The notes below the pieces were generated by a model, which saw nothing but the letters and a program-made list of their open reading frames with translations, made no database searches and had not been told where the DNA came from. The position numbers were made by a program, and so were the translations under genes. DNA of 64,000 nucleotides from Streptomyces sp. BA2 (GTDB lineage: Bacteria > Actinomycetota > Actinomycetes > Streptomycetales > Streptomycetaceae), in the NCBI RefSeq assembly GCF_009769735.1, contig NZ_WSRO01000002.1, forward strand, positions 7,675,001 through 7,739,000. Direction: 5' to 3'. This document shows, piece after piece, positions 41,637-50,645 of the stretch; positions within the stretch are counted from its first letter, which is position 1; the number at the start of each line of letters is the position of its first letter.

Positions 41637-43016
41637 ATGCGCGCATCCGCACGGATCGCCACCGCGAGCGCCGCGGCCGCACTGCTCATCGGCTGTGTGT
41701 CGGGCCCCGCGGCCTCCGAGCCGGAGTCTTCGGAGTCTTCCGGTTCGGCAGCGGGGGAGAAGGTCCTTGTCTTCTCCAAGACCGCGGGTTTCCGACACGA
41801 CTCGATCCCCGACGGCATCGCGGCCATCAAGGAGCTCGGCGCGGCGGGCGGCTTCGCCGTCGACGCCACCGAGGACGCCGGAGCCTTCACGGCCAAGAAC
41901 CTCGCGCGGTACGACGCCGTGATCTGGCTCTCGACGACGGGTGACGTCCTCGACGGCAAGCAACAGGCGGCGTTCGAGGGCTACATCAAGAAGGGCGGCG
42001 GGTACGTGGGCGTGCACGCCGCCGCCGACACCGAGTACGACTGGCCCTTCTACGGCGGGCTCGCGGGCGCGTACTTCCAGTCGCACCCCGCGATCCAGCC
42101 CGCGAAGGTGCAGGTCGAGGACCACGGGCACCCGTCCACGGCGCATCTGCCGGGGATCTGGGACCGGACCGACGAGTGGTACAACTACCGCTCCAATCCC
42201 CGGGACCGCGCCCACGTCCTCGCCTCGCTCGACGAGTCGTCCTACTCGGGCGGCTCCATGTCGGGCGACCATCCCATCGCCTGGTGCCAGGAGTACCAGG
42301 GCGGCCGCTCCTTCTACACGGGCAGCGGCCACACCAAGGAGTCGTTCGCCGACCCCGCCTACCGCACCCATCTGCTCGGCGGGATCCGCTGGGCGACGGG
42401 AGCGGCGCAGGCCGACTGCCGTCCGGAGAAGGGCTACACGCCGATCTTCGACGGTACGGCGAAGTCGCTCGACGCCTGGAAGCAGGCGGGCCCCGGCTCG
42501 TTCGAGCTGAACGAGGGCGACGGAACCCTGACGACCGTCGGCGGCATGGGCATGCTCTGGTACGACGGGGCGAAGGAGCTCGGCTCCTACTCCCTGAAGC
42601 TGGACTGGCGCATGGACGGCGACGACAACTCCGGGATCTTCGTGGGTTTCCCGGCCTCCGACGACCCCTGGTCGGCCGTGAACAACGGCTACGAGATCCA
42701 GATCGACGCCACCGACGTCCCGGAGAAGACCACGGGCTCCGTCTACGGCTTCAAGTCCGCCGACCTGAAGAAGCGCGACAAGGCGCTGAATCCGGTGGGG
42801 GAGTGGAACACCTACGAGCTCCGGGTCGAGGGCGAACGCCTTCGGATCTATCTCAACGGAGTGAAGATCAACGACTTCACCAACACGGATCCGGCGAGGA
42901 GCCTGAAGGACGGTCACATCGGCATCCAGAACCACGGTGCCGATGACCAGGTCTCCTTCCGCGACATCCGGGTGAAGGACCTGCCGGCCCGCACCGCGTC
43001 CGGCGCGGGCCGCTAG
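41637..43016 (+). CDS. Lipoprotein with ThuA-like and DUF1080 (3-keto-disaccharide hydrolase) domains
   Basis: A 459-residue exported protein with lipobox LLIGC (Cys at about residue 20). Residues about 43-260 are a ThuA-like glutamine-amidotransferase fold (KVLVFSKTAGFRHDSI, GGGYVGVHAAADTEYDWPFY). Residues about 270-450 are DUF1080, a lectin-like fold now associated with 3-keto-glycoside hydrolysis (SLKLDWRMDGDDNSGIFVGF, EWNTYELRVEGERLRIYLNG). It lies 13 bases after the quinoprotein and ends at a strong terminator, so the two form one operon. This suggests extracellular oxidation then cleavage of a sugar. Confidence 0.9.
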   Translation: MRASARIATASAAAALLIGCVSGPAASEPESSESSGSAAGEKVLVFSKTAGFRHDSIPDGIAAIKELGAAGGFAVDATEDAGAFTAKNLARYDAVIWLSTTGDVLDGKQQAAFEGYIKKGGGYVGVHAAADTEYDWPFYGGLAGAYFQSHPAIQPAKVQVEDHGHPSTAHLPGIWDRTDEWYNYRSNPRDRAHVLASLDESSYSGGSMSGDHPIAWCQEYQGGRSFYTGSGHTKESFADPAYRTHLLGGIRWATGAAQADCRPEKGYTPIFDGTAKSLDAWKQAGPGSFELNEGDGTLTTVGGMGMLWYDGAKELGSYSLKLDWRMDGDDNSGIFVGFPASDDPWSAVNNGYEIQIDATDVPEKTTGSVYGFKSADLKKRDKALNPVGEWNTYELRVEGERLRIYLNGVKINDFTNTDPARSLKDGHIGIQNHGADDQVSFRDIRVKDLPARTASGAGR

Positions 43017-43020
43017 ACGG

Positions 43021-43060
43021 CGGCGGGCGGAGGACGCCGGACCTCCGCCCGCCGTCTTTT
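43021..43060 (+). terminator. Rho-independent terminator
   Basis: CGGCGGGCGGAGG (43021-43033) pairs perfectly with CCTCCGCCCGCCG (43042-43054) over an 8-base loop and is followed by TCTTTTCC. This is the clearest intrinsic terminator in the window and separates the quinoprotein operon from the ebo-like cluster. Confidence 0.88.
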
Positions 43061-43114
43061 CCGTTCGCCGTCCCAACTCCCGCGGGTTCGGCGCGTGCAC
43101 GACAGGAGGCAGCC

Positions 43115-44302
43115 ATGTCCAACTCTTCTTCGTCGGGTTCTTCGGGTTCGTCGGGTTCTTCTCGTTCATCCGGTTCTTCGGGTGGCGGGCTGACCGGGGT
43201 GTGGCTCATCGGGGCGCGCGGTTCGGTCGCCACGACGGCTGTCGCGGGGTGCGCGGCGGTGACGGCCGGTCTGCACCCGCCGACCGGCATGGTCACGGAG
43301 ACACCGCCCTTCGCGGACAGTGGTCTGCCAACGTTGTCCTCGCTGGTCTTCGGCGGCCACGACGTGATGGAGTGCCCGCTGCCCAAGCGGGCGGAGCAGC
43401 TGGCGGCCGGGGGCGTGCTCCCGCACGGCGTCCCGTCGGCGGTGCACGCGGAACTGGCGGCGGCCGACGCGGAGATCCGCATGGGCGGACCGCGCCGCGG
43501 GGACTCCGACACCAGGACGGACGAGGAACTGATCGCGTCCTTCGCCGCAGACCTCCGCGATTTCGTACGCCGCCGGGGGCTCGCCCGTGCGGTGGTGGTG
43601 AACGTGGCTTCGACGGAACCGCTGCCGGCGGAGGGCGAGGAAAGGCTGCCCGCCAGCTCCCTCTACGCGGCGGCGGCGCTGCGGGCGGACTGCCCGTACG
43701 TGAACTTCACCCCGTCGGCGGGCCTGCACCACCCGGCGCTCGCTTCTCTGGCGGCTTCGTCGGGGCTCCCTCACGCGGGCCGGGACGGCAAGACTGGCCA
43801 GACCCTCCTGCGCTCCGTCCTCGGCCCGATGTTCGCCCAGCGTGCGCTGGCCGTCCGCGCCTGGTCCGGCACGAACCTCCTGGGCGGCGGCGACGGCGCG
43901 GCCCTCGCGGACCCGGCCGCGGCCGCGGCGAAGAACGCGGGCAAGGAACGGGTGCTCGCCGACACGCTGGGCTCCGCCCCGGAGGGCGAGGTCCACATCG
44001 ACGACGTCCCCTCGCTCGGCGACTGGAAGACCGCCTGGGACCACATCGCGTTCGACGGCTTCCTCGGCGCGCGGATGGTCCTGCAGACAACCTGGCAGGG
44101 CTGCGACTCGGCCCTGGCGGCACCTCTGATCCTGGACCTGGCCCGCTTGCTGGCCCGCGCCCACGAGAGGGGCCTTACGGGGCCGCTGGGGGAGCTGGGC
44201 TTCTACTTCAAGGACCCGGACGACGGCGCTTCATCGGCCTTGGCCGAGCAGTACGAGGCGCTGGTGGGGTTTGGGGTGCGGTTGCGGGGGGTGGGGGTGT
44301 GA
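43115..44302 (+). CDS. Inositol-3-phosphate synthase-like protein, first gene of ebo-like cluster
   Basis: A 395-residue protein of the myo-inositol-phosphate-synthase superfamily. Residues 2-25 are an odd Ser/Gly repeat coded by TCT/TCG/GGT triplets. Then come the NAD site GVWLIGARGSVATTAV, NVASTEPLP, NFTPSAGL, and the catalytic-domain stretch GKTGQTLLRSVLGPMF followed by WSGTNLLGGGDG. Canonical enzymes cyclise glucose-6-phosphate; this branch may use another substrate. ACAGGAGGC at 43102 is a strong ribosome site. Its stop overlaps the prenyltransferase start (GTGA). The position corresponds to EboD, a cyclase, in cyanobacterial ebo clusters. Confidence 0.85.
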   Translation: MSNSSSSGSSGSSGSSRSSGSSGGGLTGVWLIGARGSVATTAVAGCAAVTAGLHPPTGMVTETPPFADSGLPTLSSLVFGGHDVMECPLPKRAEQLAAGGVLPHGVPSAVHAELAAADAEIRMGGPRRGDSDTRTDEELIASFAADLRDFVRRRGLARAVVVNVASTEPLPAEGEERLPASSLYAAAALRADCPYVNFTPSAGLHHPALASLAASSGLPHAGRDGKTGQTLLRSVLGPMFAQRALAVRAWSGTNLLGGGDGAALADPAAAAAKNAGKERVLADTLGSAPEGEVHIDDVPSLGDWKTAWDHIAFDGFLGARMVLQTTWQGCDSALAAPLILDLARLLARAHERGLTGPLGELGFYFKDPDDGASSALAEQYEALVGFGVRLRGVGV

Positions 44303-45492
44303 GGGGCGGGAGTCGTGATGGCGGCGGTACCCCTCGGGGTGGCTTGGGGGCGGGTGGCGGGGGTGCAGCCGCTCGGGGTGATGTTTCTCTGGGCACTGGG
44401 CGCGACTGGGCTGAACTCCTGCGTGTCTCCGCCCTGTTCACCGTCCCCGGCGACGCCATCGCGGGCGCTGCGGCGGCAGGGCTTCGGCCCAACCGCCGCA
44501 CCCTCCTGGCCATCGCCGCATCACTCTCCCTCTACGAAGCGGGCATGGCCCTCAACGACTGGGCGGACCGGGAGGAGGACGCGGTCGAACGGCCTCACCG
44601 CCCGTTGCCTTCCGGCCGCATCGCCCCGGCGGCCGCACTGGGCGCGGCGGCGGCCCTGACGGCAGGGGGCCTGGCTCTGGCCGCGGCCGCGGGCCGCCCC
44701 GCGCTGACGGTGGCGACCGGGCTGGCGGCCACGGTGTGGGCGTATGACCTGGGCCTGAAACACACTCCGGCGGGCCCGGCAGCCATGGCCACGGCCCGCG
44801 CCCTCGACCTGCTCCTGGGAGCGGCGGCCACGGCGGCGGACTCCAGCTCCTCGGCCTCCGCGAAGCTCGCGACCACTCGCCGCCCCTTCACCGGCCCCGG
44901 CCTCCGCGCGGCGGTACCCACCGCCCTCGTCCTGGGCGCCCACACCCTCGCGGTGACCGCGGTCTCGCGCCGCGAGGCACAGGGCGGCTCCACGACGGCC
45001 CCTCTGGCCGCACTAGTCGCGACAGCCGGACTCGCGCAACTGCTTGCCCGAAGCGGTGGCGTCGGCGCCGCCGCCCCTCAACTCCCGGCAGGCCGCGGCG
45101 AAGCAGCCACCCGTGGTCTGCCGGGCTTCACTTCGGCGGAGCAGACGGGGGCCCGACTGGTGGGTCGGGCGGTGGGCCGCTTGCGTACCGGCGGGGTGCC
45201 GGGCGGGTTCGCCTCGGGGCGGCCCGGCAGCGCATGGCGCAGCGGAGCCCGCGGTGCCGTCCAGGCCGCGCTCGCCGCGACCTACGCAGCTACCGCCGCG
45301 CGCCCCCTTTTCCACGCCGCGCTCAATCCGTCGCCCCAGCTCACCCAGCGGGCCGTGGGCGGCGGCATCCGCGCCATGATCCCGCTCCAGGCCGCGCTCT
45401 CCGCCCGTGCGGGAGCCCTGGGGCCCGCTCTCCTGACCGCCGCTCTGGCCCCGGCGGCCCGCAAGTTCGGCCGGAAGGTGAGCGTCACATGA
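44299..45492 (+). CDS. UbiA-superfamily prenyltransferase (EboC-like)
   Basis: A 397-residue integral membrane protein. A Gly-rich start is followed by WAELLRVSALFTVPGDAIAGAAAA and the first Asp-rich motif NDWADREEDAVERPHRPLPSG, which binds a prenyl diphosphate through Mg. The second motif is altered: YDLGLKHTPAGP...ALDLLLG. I recall this branch being called the SCO3242 family in public databases. The long Ala-rich section at 170-330 is weakly conserved. It starts inside the previous stop and ends overlapping the next ATG. It may attach an isoprenoid to a cyclitol-like product; that is inference. Confidence 0.85.
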   Translation: MRGGSRDGGGTPRGGLGAGGGGAAARGDVSLGTGRDWAELLRVSALFTVPGDAIAGAAAAGLRPNRRTLLAIAASLSLYEAGMALNDWADREEDAVERPHRPLPSGRIAPAAALGAAAALTAGGLALAAAAGRPALTVATGLAATVWAYDLGLKHTPAGPAAMATARALDLLLGAAATAADSSSSASAKLATTRRPFTGPGLRAAVPTALVLGAHTLAVTAVSRREAQGGSTTAPLAALVATAGLAQLLARSGGVGAAAPQLPAGRGEAATRGLPGFTSAEQTGARLVGRAVGRLRTGGVPGGFASGRPGSAWRSGARGAVQAALAATYAATAARPLFHAALNPSPQLTQRAVGGGIRAMIPLQAALSARAGALGPALLTAALAPAARKFGRKVSVT

Positions 45493-46481
45493 CGGAGACG
45501 ACAGAGGGGACGAGCACCCGGCAGGCGCAGCCGCAGGCTCATGCAGCGGTACGGAGCGCGGGCCCCGCCGGAGCGGGAGCTTCGTCCCCCTTCCGCTTCG
45601 GATACGGCACCAACGGCCTCACCGACCTCCGGCTCGACGACGCCCTCGGCCTCCTCGCCGACCTCGGCTACGCGGGCGTCGGACTCACCCTCGACCACAT
45701 GCACCTCGACCCCCTCGCCCCCGACCTCGCCGCCCGCACCCGCCACGTGGCCCGCGGCCTGGAACGCCTCGGTCTGACGGTGACGATCGAGACCGGCGCC
45801 CGCTACGTGCTCGACCCGCGCCGCAAGCACGGGCCCTCGCTCCTTGACCTCGACCCGGACGCGCGCGCCGCCCGGGTCCGCCTGCTGATACGTGCCGTGC
45901 GGGTCGCCGCCGACCTGGGCGCCCATGCCGTGCACTGCTTCAGCGGCGTCACCCCCGAAGGCACCCCGGAGGACACCGCCTGGCGGCGGCTGGCCGACGC
46001 GCTCGGCCCCGTACTGGACGCCGCGTCCGGCACCGGCGTGCCTCTGGCCATCGAACCCGAACCCGGCCACCTCCTCTCCACACTCGCCGACTTCCACCGG
46101 CTCCGTCACGAACTGGGCGACCCCCAGCTCCTGGGCCTCACCCTCGACATCGGCCACTGCCAGTGCCTCGAACCGCAGTCCCCCGCAGACTGCGTACGCG
46201 CCGCCGCCCCCTGGCTACGGCACGTCCAGATCGAGGACATGCGCCGCGGCGTCCACGAACACCTCCCGTTCGGAGACGGAGAGATCGATTTCCCGCCCGT
46301 CCTCGAAGCCCTGGCCTCCACCGGCTACCAAGGCCTCACCGTCGTCGAACTGCCCCGCCACTCCCACGCGGGTCCCCAACTCGCCTCCCACTCCATCGAG
46401 TTCCTGCACAAGGCGGCAACCGAAGCGGCCCGCACAGCCCCTGTCATCACTTCAGCTTCAGCAAGAGGAGGAACCCCGTGA
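45489..46481 (+). CDS. TIM-barrel sugar isomerase/epimerase in ebo-like cluster
   Basis: A 330-residue AP-endonuclease-2-type barrel. Metal-site candidates are the Glu in AIEPEPGHLL, the Asp/His in LTLDIGHCQCLE, the His/Glu in RHVQIEDMRRG and the final Glu in LTVVELPRHSH. The first 30 residues are low complexity. It overlaps the prenyltransferase stop (ATGA) and the eboA start (GTGA), so translation is coupled. Exact reaction unknown; it probably acts on the same polyol as the inositol-phosphate-synthase-like protein. Confidence 0.85.
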   Translation: MTETTEGTSTRQAQPQAHAAVRSAGPAGAGASSPFRFGYGTNGLTDLRLDDALGLLADLGYAGVGLTLDHMHLDPLAPDLAARTRHVARGLERLGLTVTIETGARYVLDPRRKHGPSLLDLDPDARAARVRLLIRAVRVAADLGAHAVHCFSGVTPEGTPEDTAWRRLADALGPVLDAASGTGVPLAIEPEPGHLLSTLADFHRLRHELGDPQLLGLTLDIGHCQCLEPQSPADCVRAAAPWLRHVQIEDMRRGVHEHLPFGDGEIDFPPVLEALASTGYQGLTVVELPRHSHAGPQLASHSIEFLHKAATEAARTAPVITSASARGGTP

Positions 46482-47137
46482 CCGAAGCCCCCGTCATCGA
46501 CGACCTCCGCACCCGCCTCGAAGCCACCCTCGGCGGAGCCGCCCGCGCCTGGCTGGACCAGGCCACCGCGGAGGCCACCGCCCACCGCGGGCGTCCGGAG
46601 CAGCACGAGGCCCCCGTCTGGGAGTTGCGCTTCGCCGAAGCCGGGCGACGCTGTGGCCAGGACCACGCCGACGCCGCCCGCGTGCTGCTCCTGCACGCGG
46701 CCGCCGCGGACCCGGCCACCCTCACCCGCGTCTACGAACAAGGCACCGCGGCCGAGCGCCGCGCCGTCCTGCTCGCCCTGCCTCACCTGGTCCAGGGCCC
46801 GGAGGCCTTGCCCCTGGTCGAGGACGCCCTGCGTACCAACGACACCCGGCTCGTCGCCGCCGCCGTCGGCCCGTACGCCGCCCGGCACCTCGCCCCGCAC
46901 GAATGGCGCCACGCGGTGCTCAAGTGCCTGTTCACCGGCGTCCCCGTGGAAGCCGTCGCCGACCTGGACCGCCGCGCCGCCGGCGATGCCGAGCTCGCCC
47001 GGATGCTCGGCGACTTCGCCGGCGAACGCACCGCCGCCGGCCGCACCGTCCCCAGCGATCTGCACCGCGTCCTGGCCCTGACCACCGCCCCGGCGGCCCC
47101 CGAGACCCCTTCCACCGGCGAGGAGCAGGAGTCCTGA
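46478..47137 (+). CDS. eboA: EboA-domain protein
   Basis: A 219-residue helical protein. The pattern of paired helices (ALPLVEDALRTNDTRLVAAAVGPYAAR, WRHAVLKCLFTGVPVEAV) resembles HEAT-like repeats of the EboA family. No catalytic motif is seen; it may be a scaffold. The GTG at 46478 has AAGAGGAGGAA upstream and overlaps the previous stop. EboA is the marker gene of the ebo cluster, implicated in metabolite export during scytonemin synthesis in cyanobacteria. The stop shares a base with the eboB ATG. Confidence 0.85.
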   Translation: MTEAPVIDDLRTRLEATLGGAARAWLDQATAEATAHRGRPEQHEAPVWELRFAEAGRRCGQDHADAARVLLLHAAAADPATLTRVYEQGTAAERRAVLLALPHLVQGPEALPLVEDALRTNDTRLVAAAVGPYAARHLAPHEWRHAVLKCLFTGVPVEAVADLDRRAAGDAELARMLGDFAGERTAAGRTVPSDLHRVLALTTAPAAPETPSTGEEQES

Positions 47138-47985
47138 TGCGCATCTTCGACCCCCACATCCACATGACGTCCCGCACCACCGACGACTACCAGGCCATGT
47201 ACGCGGCAGGTGTCCGTGCCGTCGTCGAGCCCGCGTTCTGGCTTGGTCAGCCCCGCACCTCACCCGCCTCCTTCTTCGACTACTTCGACTCCCTCCTCGG
47301 CTGGGAACCCTTCCGCGCGGCGCAGTACGGGATCGCCCACCACTGCACCATCGCCCTCAACCCCAAAGAGGCGAACGACCCCCGCTGCACCCCGGTCCTT
47401 GACGCGCTGCCCCGGTATCTCGTCAAGGACAACGTCGTCGCCGTCGGTGAGATCGGCTATGACTCCATGACCCCCGCCGAGGACGCGGCGCTCAGCGCCC
47501 AGCTCCAGCTCGCAGCCGACCATGAGCTGCCTGCGCTCGTCCACACCCCGCACCGCGACAAGCTCGCAGGACTGCGCCGCACCATCGATGTCATCCGGGA
47601 ATCCGCGCTGCCCCTGGACCGGGTCCTCATCGACCATCTCAACGAGACGACGGTCAAGGAGGCCAAGGACAGCGGCTGCTGGCTCGGCTTCTCGGTCTAT
47701 CCCGACACCAAGATGGACGAGGACCGGATGGTGGCCATCCTGCGCGACCACGGTCCCGAGCGGGTCCTGGTCAACTCGGCAGCCGACTGGGGCAAGAGCG
47801 ACCCGCTCAAGACCCGCAAGGTCGCCGACGCCATGCTCGCGTCCGGGTTCAGCGAGGACGACGTCGACCTGGTGCTGTGGCGCAACCCGGTCGCCTTCTA
47901 CGGACTCAGCGGCCGCCTCGCGCTCGATGTCACGGACACCGAAGCCACCCACGAGGGCAACTCCATCCTCCGCGGCGGGGCGTGA
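47137..47985 (+). CDS. eboB: EboB, TatD-like metal-dependent hydrolase
   Basis: A 282-residue amidohydrolase-fold enzyme. Metal ligands: His-x-His in FDPHIHMTSR, Glu in AVGEIGYDSM, His in LVHTPHRDK, His in LIDHLNETT and Asp in NSAADWGKSD. These are complete, so catalysis is likely. The start ATG is one base into the eboA stop. EboB is the conserved TatD partner in ebo clusters. Substrate unknown. Confidence 0.87.
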   Translation: MRIFDPHIHMTSRTTDDYQAMYAAGVRAVVEPAFWLGQPRTSPASFFDYFDSLLGWEPFRAAQYGIAHHCTIALNPKEANDPRCTPVLDALPRYLVKDNVVAVGEIGYDSMTPAEDAALSAQLQLAADHELPALVHTPHRDKLAGLRRTIDVIRESALPLDRVLIDHLNETTVKEAKDSGCWLGFSVYPDTKMDEDRMVAILRDHGPERVLVNSAADWGKSDPLKTRKVADAMLASGFSEDDVDLVLWRNPVAFYGLSGRLALDVTDTEATHEGNSILRGGA

Positions 47986-47988
47986 GCC

Positions 47989-49158
47989 ATGCGCTTCCGG
48001 CACCCGGACGGCAGCGTCGTCCACCTCGCGTACTGCACCAACGTCCACCCCGCCGAGACCCTCGACGGTGTCCTCGCGCAACTGCGCGACCACTGCGAAC
48101 CCGTGCGCAAACGGCTCGGCAGGGACCGCCTGGGCATCGGCCTGTGGCTCGCCAAGGACGCCGCGCACGCCCTGGTCACCGACCCCGCAGCCCTGCGCGG
48201 CCTGCGCACGGAACTCGACCGGCGCGGCCTCGAAGTCGTCACCCTCAACGGCTTCCCTTACGAGGGGTTCGGAGCCGAGGAGGTCAAGTACCGCGTCTAC
48301 AAGCCGGACTGGACCGACCCGGAGCGCCTTTCCCACACGACCGACCTGGCCCGTCTCCTTGCCGCCCTCCTCCCGGACGACGTCACCGAAGGCTCCATCT
48401 CCACCCTGCCTCTCGCCTGGCGCACTCCCTTCGACACCACTCAAGCCGAGGCCGCCCGCGCCGCCCTCACCGCGCTCGCCCAACGCCTGGACGCACTCGC
48501 GGAGTTGACCGGTAAGTCGATCCGTATCGGCCTCGAACCTGAACCTGGCTGCACCGTGGAGACCACGGGCGACGCGATCGCCCCCCTCACCGCGATCGGC
48601 CACGACCGCATCGGTGTCTGCGTCGACACCTGTCACCTCGCCACCTCCTTCGAGGACCCGCGGACCGCGCTCGACGCGCTCGCCGCCGCGGGCATCCCCG
48701 TCGTCAAATCCCAGCTCTCCGCTGCCCTGCATGCCGAACACCCCCATCTCCCCGGAGTCCGCGAGGCCCTCGCCGCCTTCGACGAACCCCGCTTCCTGCA
48801 CCAGACCCGCACCCGTACCGCAGCCGGACTGCGCGGCACCGACGACCTCGGTGAATCCCTCGCCGGTGACGCCCTGCCCGAGACGGCACCCTGGCGCGCC
48901 CACTTCCACGTCCCCCTGCACGCGCCTCCCGCGCCGCCCCTCACCTCCACACTCCCCGTACTCAAGGACACCCTCGCCCACCTGGTGGGCGGGCCCGACC
49001 CCCGAACCCGCCACCTCGAGGTCGAGACCTACACCTGGCAGGCGCTGCCGCCCGAACTGCGCCCCCGTTCCCGTCCCCAGCTCGCCGACGGCATCGCCGC
49101 CGAACTCTCCCTCGCCCGCGATCTCCTGACGGACCTCGGCCTGAAGGAACTCCCATGA
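47989..49158 (+). CDS. eboE: EboE, metabolite traffic protein (TIM barrel)
   Basis: A 389-residue protein matching the EboE family: start HPDGSVVHLAYCTNVHPAETL, then LNGFPYEGFGAEEVKYRVY, the Glu in GLEPEPGCTVETTG, DTCHLATSFEDP, and late HFHVPLH. These His/Asp/Glu residues fit an AP-endonuclease-like metal site. It lies three bases after eboB and overlaps the eboF ATG. Cyanobacterial EboE is needed to move a precursor to the periplasm; whether the same holds in a Gram-positive cell is open. Confidence 0.88.
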   Translation: MRFRHPDGSVVHLAYCTNVHPAETLDGVLAQLRDHCEPVRKRLGRDRLGIGLWLAKDAAHALVTDPAALRGLRTELDRRGLEVVTLNGFPYEGFGAEEVKYRVYKPDWTDPERLSHTTDLARLLAALLPDDVTEGSISTLPLAWRTPFDTTQAEAARAALTALAQRLDALAELTGKSIRIGLEPEPGCTVETTGDAIAPLTAIGHDRIGVCVDTCHLATSFEDPRTALDALAAAGIPVVKSQLSAALHAEHPHLPGVREALAAFDEPRFLHQTRTRTAAGLRGTDDLGESLAGDALPETAPWRAHFHVPLHAPPAPPLTSTLPVLKDTLAHLVGGPDPRTRHLEVETYTWQALPPELRPRSRPQLADGIAAELSLARDLLTDLGLKELP

Positions 49159-50531
49159 GCCCCACACCCCTCCTCGTCCTGGACGTCGTCGGCCTCACCC
49201 CCCGTCTCCTCGACCACATGCCCCGCCTCAAGTCCCTGGGCCAGTCCGGCTCCCGGGCCCCGCTCGGCACGGTCCTGCCCGCCGTCACCTGCGCCGCCCA
49301 GTCCACCTTCCTCACCGGCACCACCCCCGCCGAGCACGGCATCGTCGGCAACGGCTGGTACTTCCGCGAGCTCGGCGACGTACTGCTGTGGCGCCAGCAC
49401 AACGGCCTCGTCGCGGGCGACAAGCTGTGGGACGCCGCCCGTCGCGCGTACCCCGGCTACACCGTCGCCAATATCTGCTGGTGGTACGCCATGGGCGCCG
49501 ACACCGACATCACCATCACCCCCCGTCCCGTCTACTACGCCGACGGCCGCAAGGAACCCGACTGCTACACCAGGCCCCCGGCCCTGCACGACGAACTCAC
49601 CGAGAAATTCGGCACGTTCCCCCTCTTCCACTTCTGGGGCCCCGGCGCCGACATCGTGTCCAGCCGCTGGATCGTGAACGCCACGCGCCACATCCTCGAC
49701 ACCCGCCACCCCGACCTGGCCCTGTGCTACCTCCCTCACCTCGACTACGACCTCCAGCGCTTCGGCCCCGACGACCCGCGCTCCCACCAGGCCGCCGCCG
49801 AACTCGACGCGACCATCGCCCCCCTCCTCGACGAGGCGAAGGCCGAGGGCCGCACCGTCGTCGCCCTGTCCGAGTACGGCATCACCCGCGTGGACCGTCC
49901 CGTCGACATCAACCGCGCCCTGCGCCGCGCAGGCCTGCTCGAAGTGCACACCCAGGACGGCATGGAGTACCTCGACCCGATGGCATCACGCGCCTTCGCC
50001 GTCGTGGACCACCAGATCGCCCACATCTACGTGCGCAGGCCCGAGGACCTGGAAGCCACCCGGCAGGCGCTCGCCGACCTGCCCGGAATCGAGCAACTCC
50101 TCGACGACGAGGGCAAGAAGGCCAACCACCTGGACCACCCGCGCTCCGGCGAACTCGTCGCCGTCGCCGAGCCGGACGCCTGGTTCACGTACTACTACTG
50201 GCTCGACGACGCCTGCGCGCCCGACTTCGCGCAGCTCGTCGAGATCCACCGCAAACCCGGCTACGACCCCGTCGAGCTCTTCATGGACCCCGAGGACCCC
50301 TACGTCCGCGTCAAGGCCGCGTCCGCGCTGGCCCGTAAGAAACTCGGCATGCGCTACCGCATGGCGGTCGTGCCCCTTGACCCCTCACCTATTCGCGGCA
50401 GCCACGGCCGCCTTACCCTGAGCGACGACGACGGTCCGCTCATCATCAGCTCCACCCCCCATGCGTTTTCCGACCGGATCGCGGCCACCGCCGTGAAATC
50501 CCTCCTCCTCGACCTGGCCGGCCTGGGCTGA
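49155..50531 (+). CDS. eboF: EboF-like nucleotide pyrophosphatase/phosphodiesterase
   Basis: A 458-residue alkaline-phosphatase-superfamily enzyme. Two-metal site: Asp in LLVLDVVGLTP, nucleophile Thr in GTVLPAVTCAAQSTFLTG, Asp in LPHLDYDLQRFGPD, and the altered SEYGIT in place of SDHG. GIVGNGWYFRE is a family signature. No signal peptide is seen, so it acts in the cytoplasm. As last gene of the coupled cluster it may cleave a phosphodiester or nucleotide-activated intermediate. The usual His of SDHG being Tyr is a point to note. Confidence 0.87.
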   Translation: MSPTPLLVLDVVGLTPRLLDHMPRLKSLGQSGSRAPLGTVLPAVTCAAQSTFLTGTTPAEHGIVGNGWYFRELGDVLLWRQHNGLVAGDKLWDAARRAYPGYTVANICWWYAMGADTDITITPRPVYYADGRKEPDCYTRPPALHDELTEKFGTFPLFHFWGPGADIVSSRWIVNATRHILDTRHPDLALCYLPHLDYDLQRFGPDDPRSHQAAAELDATIAPLLDEAKAEGRTVVALSEYGITRVDRPVDINRALRRAGLLEVHTQDGMEYLDPMASRAFAVVDHQIAHIYVRRPEDLEATRQALADLPGIEQLLDDEGKKANHLDHPRSGELVAVAEPDAWFTYYYWLDDACAPDFAQLVEIHRKPGYDPVELFMDPEDPYVRVKAASALARKKLGMRYRMAVVPLDPSPIRGSHGRLTLSDDDGPLIISSTPHAFSDRIAATAVKSLLLDLAGLG

Positions 50532-50645
50532 GGAGCAGTTACAGAGAGTGAAGCACGCGTCACTGACAACGCGCCAGTGGCGTCCGCCCGTACGTCGAAA
50601 GATCCGGGAAAACCCCGAGAGTCCTAGAGCCCGAAAGAGGCACCC

